32,667 nucleotides of DNA, from positions 1 to 32,667 of the forward strand of contig CAITIX010000050.1 of NCBI GenBank assembly GCA_903892565.1, given 5' to 3'. A model generated the notes under the pieces. That model was not told where the DNA came from, made no database searches, and was given only the letters and a program-made list of their open reading frames with translations. The position numbers and the translations under genes were made by a program. The stretch comes from an uncultured Acidobacteriia bacterium (GTDB lineage: Bacteria > Acidobacteriota > Terriglobia > Bryobacterales > Bryobacteraceae). This document shows positions 32,212 through 32,667 of this stretch, piece after piece (position 1 is the first letter of the stretch; every line of letters begins with the position of its first letter).

Positions 32212-32667
32212 TTATCGTTTTGTCTCCGGCGCACCGCTGGTTGCACCACCCGCGGCGGTGGCCGTCGGCGTCACAGCGGAAGCCGTGCCCTGCGGTTTGG
32301 GTTGCGTGGACGGTACAATCTTCGGCTCGGTGCGGATGATGTCGATGTTGCCTTTGAAAATGGCTCCGTCTTCGATTTCAATGCGAGCGGTACGGATGTC
32401 GCCGATCAAGGTCGCGCCTTTGCGAATCGTTGTCTTGTCGCTGGTTTCCACGTTACCTTGCAGCGTGCCGATCACGACCACTTCGCGCGCTTTTACGGAA
32501 GCTTGCACCTTGCCGTTCGGTCCGACCGTTAAGCGATGCTCCTGCAACTCGACGGTGCCCTCCGTCGTTCCGTCGATCGTGAGATCTTCTCCGGTGATGA
32601 TCTGGCCTTTTACGACTACGGATTTCCCAAGCACCGCATTCCCTCCTGCACGAGTGGATTCAAACAC
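32212..32667 (-). CDS. Bactofilin (polymer-forming cytoskeletal protein), 5' end at window edge
   Basis: A DUF583/bactofilin protein of at least 151 residues. The core (about 12-115) is the right-handed beta-helix made of short turns: VVVKGQIITGEDLTIDGTTEG, TVGPNGKVQASVKAREVVVIG, TTIRKGATLIGDIRTARIEIEDG. The flanks are disordered, the C-terminal one rich in Pro, Thr and Ala. Bactofilins polymerise without nucleotide and scaffold cell-shape, peptidoglycan or polar proteins. The frame is open to the last base, and the first codon seen is GTG 32667, so the true start may lie here or outside the window. Confidence 0.9.
   Translation of the reverse strand: MFESTRAGGNAVLGKSVVVKGQIITGEDLTIDGTTEGTVELQEHRLTVGPNGKVQASVKAREVVVIGTLQGNVETSDKTTIRKGATLIGDIRTARIEIEDGAIFKGNIDIIRTEPKIVPSTQPKPQGTASAVTPTATAAGGATSGAPETKR

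Overview
The window looks like a stretch of chromosome from a soil-type Acidobacteriota (most likely class Terriglobia). This is inferred from moderately high GC, the style of the gene set (many secreted orphan hydrolases, an S9 peptidase, DUF4136 and DUF4159 proteins, YXWGXW-type secreted proteins, LytTR signalling) and short dispersed intergenic repeats of a type I associate with that phylum. No rRNA, tRNA, CRISPR array, transposase or phage gene was seen, so this is mainly ordinary chromosomal DNA.

Layout. 1-426: possible tail of a gene, then a gene-free stretch with repeat copies and a hairpin terminator. 427-3616: four secreted proteins, metallo-beta-lactamase-fold (MBL) hydrolase (-), two NTF2/SnoaL-like proteins (+) and a second, B3-like MBL hydrolase (+). 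3646-5391 (-): amtB-glnK ammonium operon. 5584-6341 (+): an 87-residue orphan and a RelE/ParE-type toxin-antitoxin pair. 6408-8423 (-): an amidohydrolase lacking a normally catalytic Asp, and a DUF4136 lipoprotein-like protein. 8489-12246: a LytS/LytTR-type two-component system (-) divergent from a SpoIIE-type phosphatase (+). 12367-15406: DUF4159 protein (+) and S9 peptidase (-). 15629-17074 (-): pterin operon of two tandem 6-pyruvoyltetrahydropterin synthase (PTPS) homologues and folE. 17223-20918 (+): TlpA thioredoxin, GlcD-type FAD oxidase, secreted orphan, MgtC-like protein and a predicted PD-(D/E)XK protein, probably one transcript. 21025-22704 (-): FHA-GAF-PP2C phosphatase, divergent from a penicillin-binding transpeptidase (+), whose 3' end overlaps a convergent ABC-F gene that follows a penicillin acylase (-). 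28315-29670 (+): CNNM/CBS/CorC membrane protein. 29863-31496 (+): two related YXWGXW-type secreted proteins with matching leaders and strong terminators. 31603-32667 (-): a degenerate SAM methyltransferase-like protein and a bactofilin cut by or starting at the window edge.

Themes. Several genes have a -10-like box 6-9 bases before the start codon and no Shine-Dalgarno, suggesting leaderless transcripts. Short tandem duplications with 12-18 bp periods recur at gene edges and inside genes, where they keep frame. The most testable biochemical oddities are the PTPS pair, in which one copy has Asn at the catalytic Cys position, and the amidohydrolase with Gly at the catalytic Asp position. I found no clearly new defence or mobile system.
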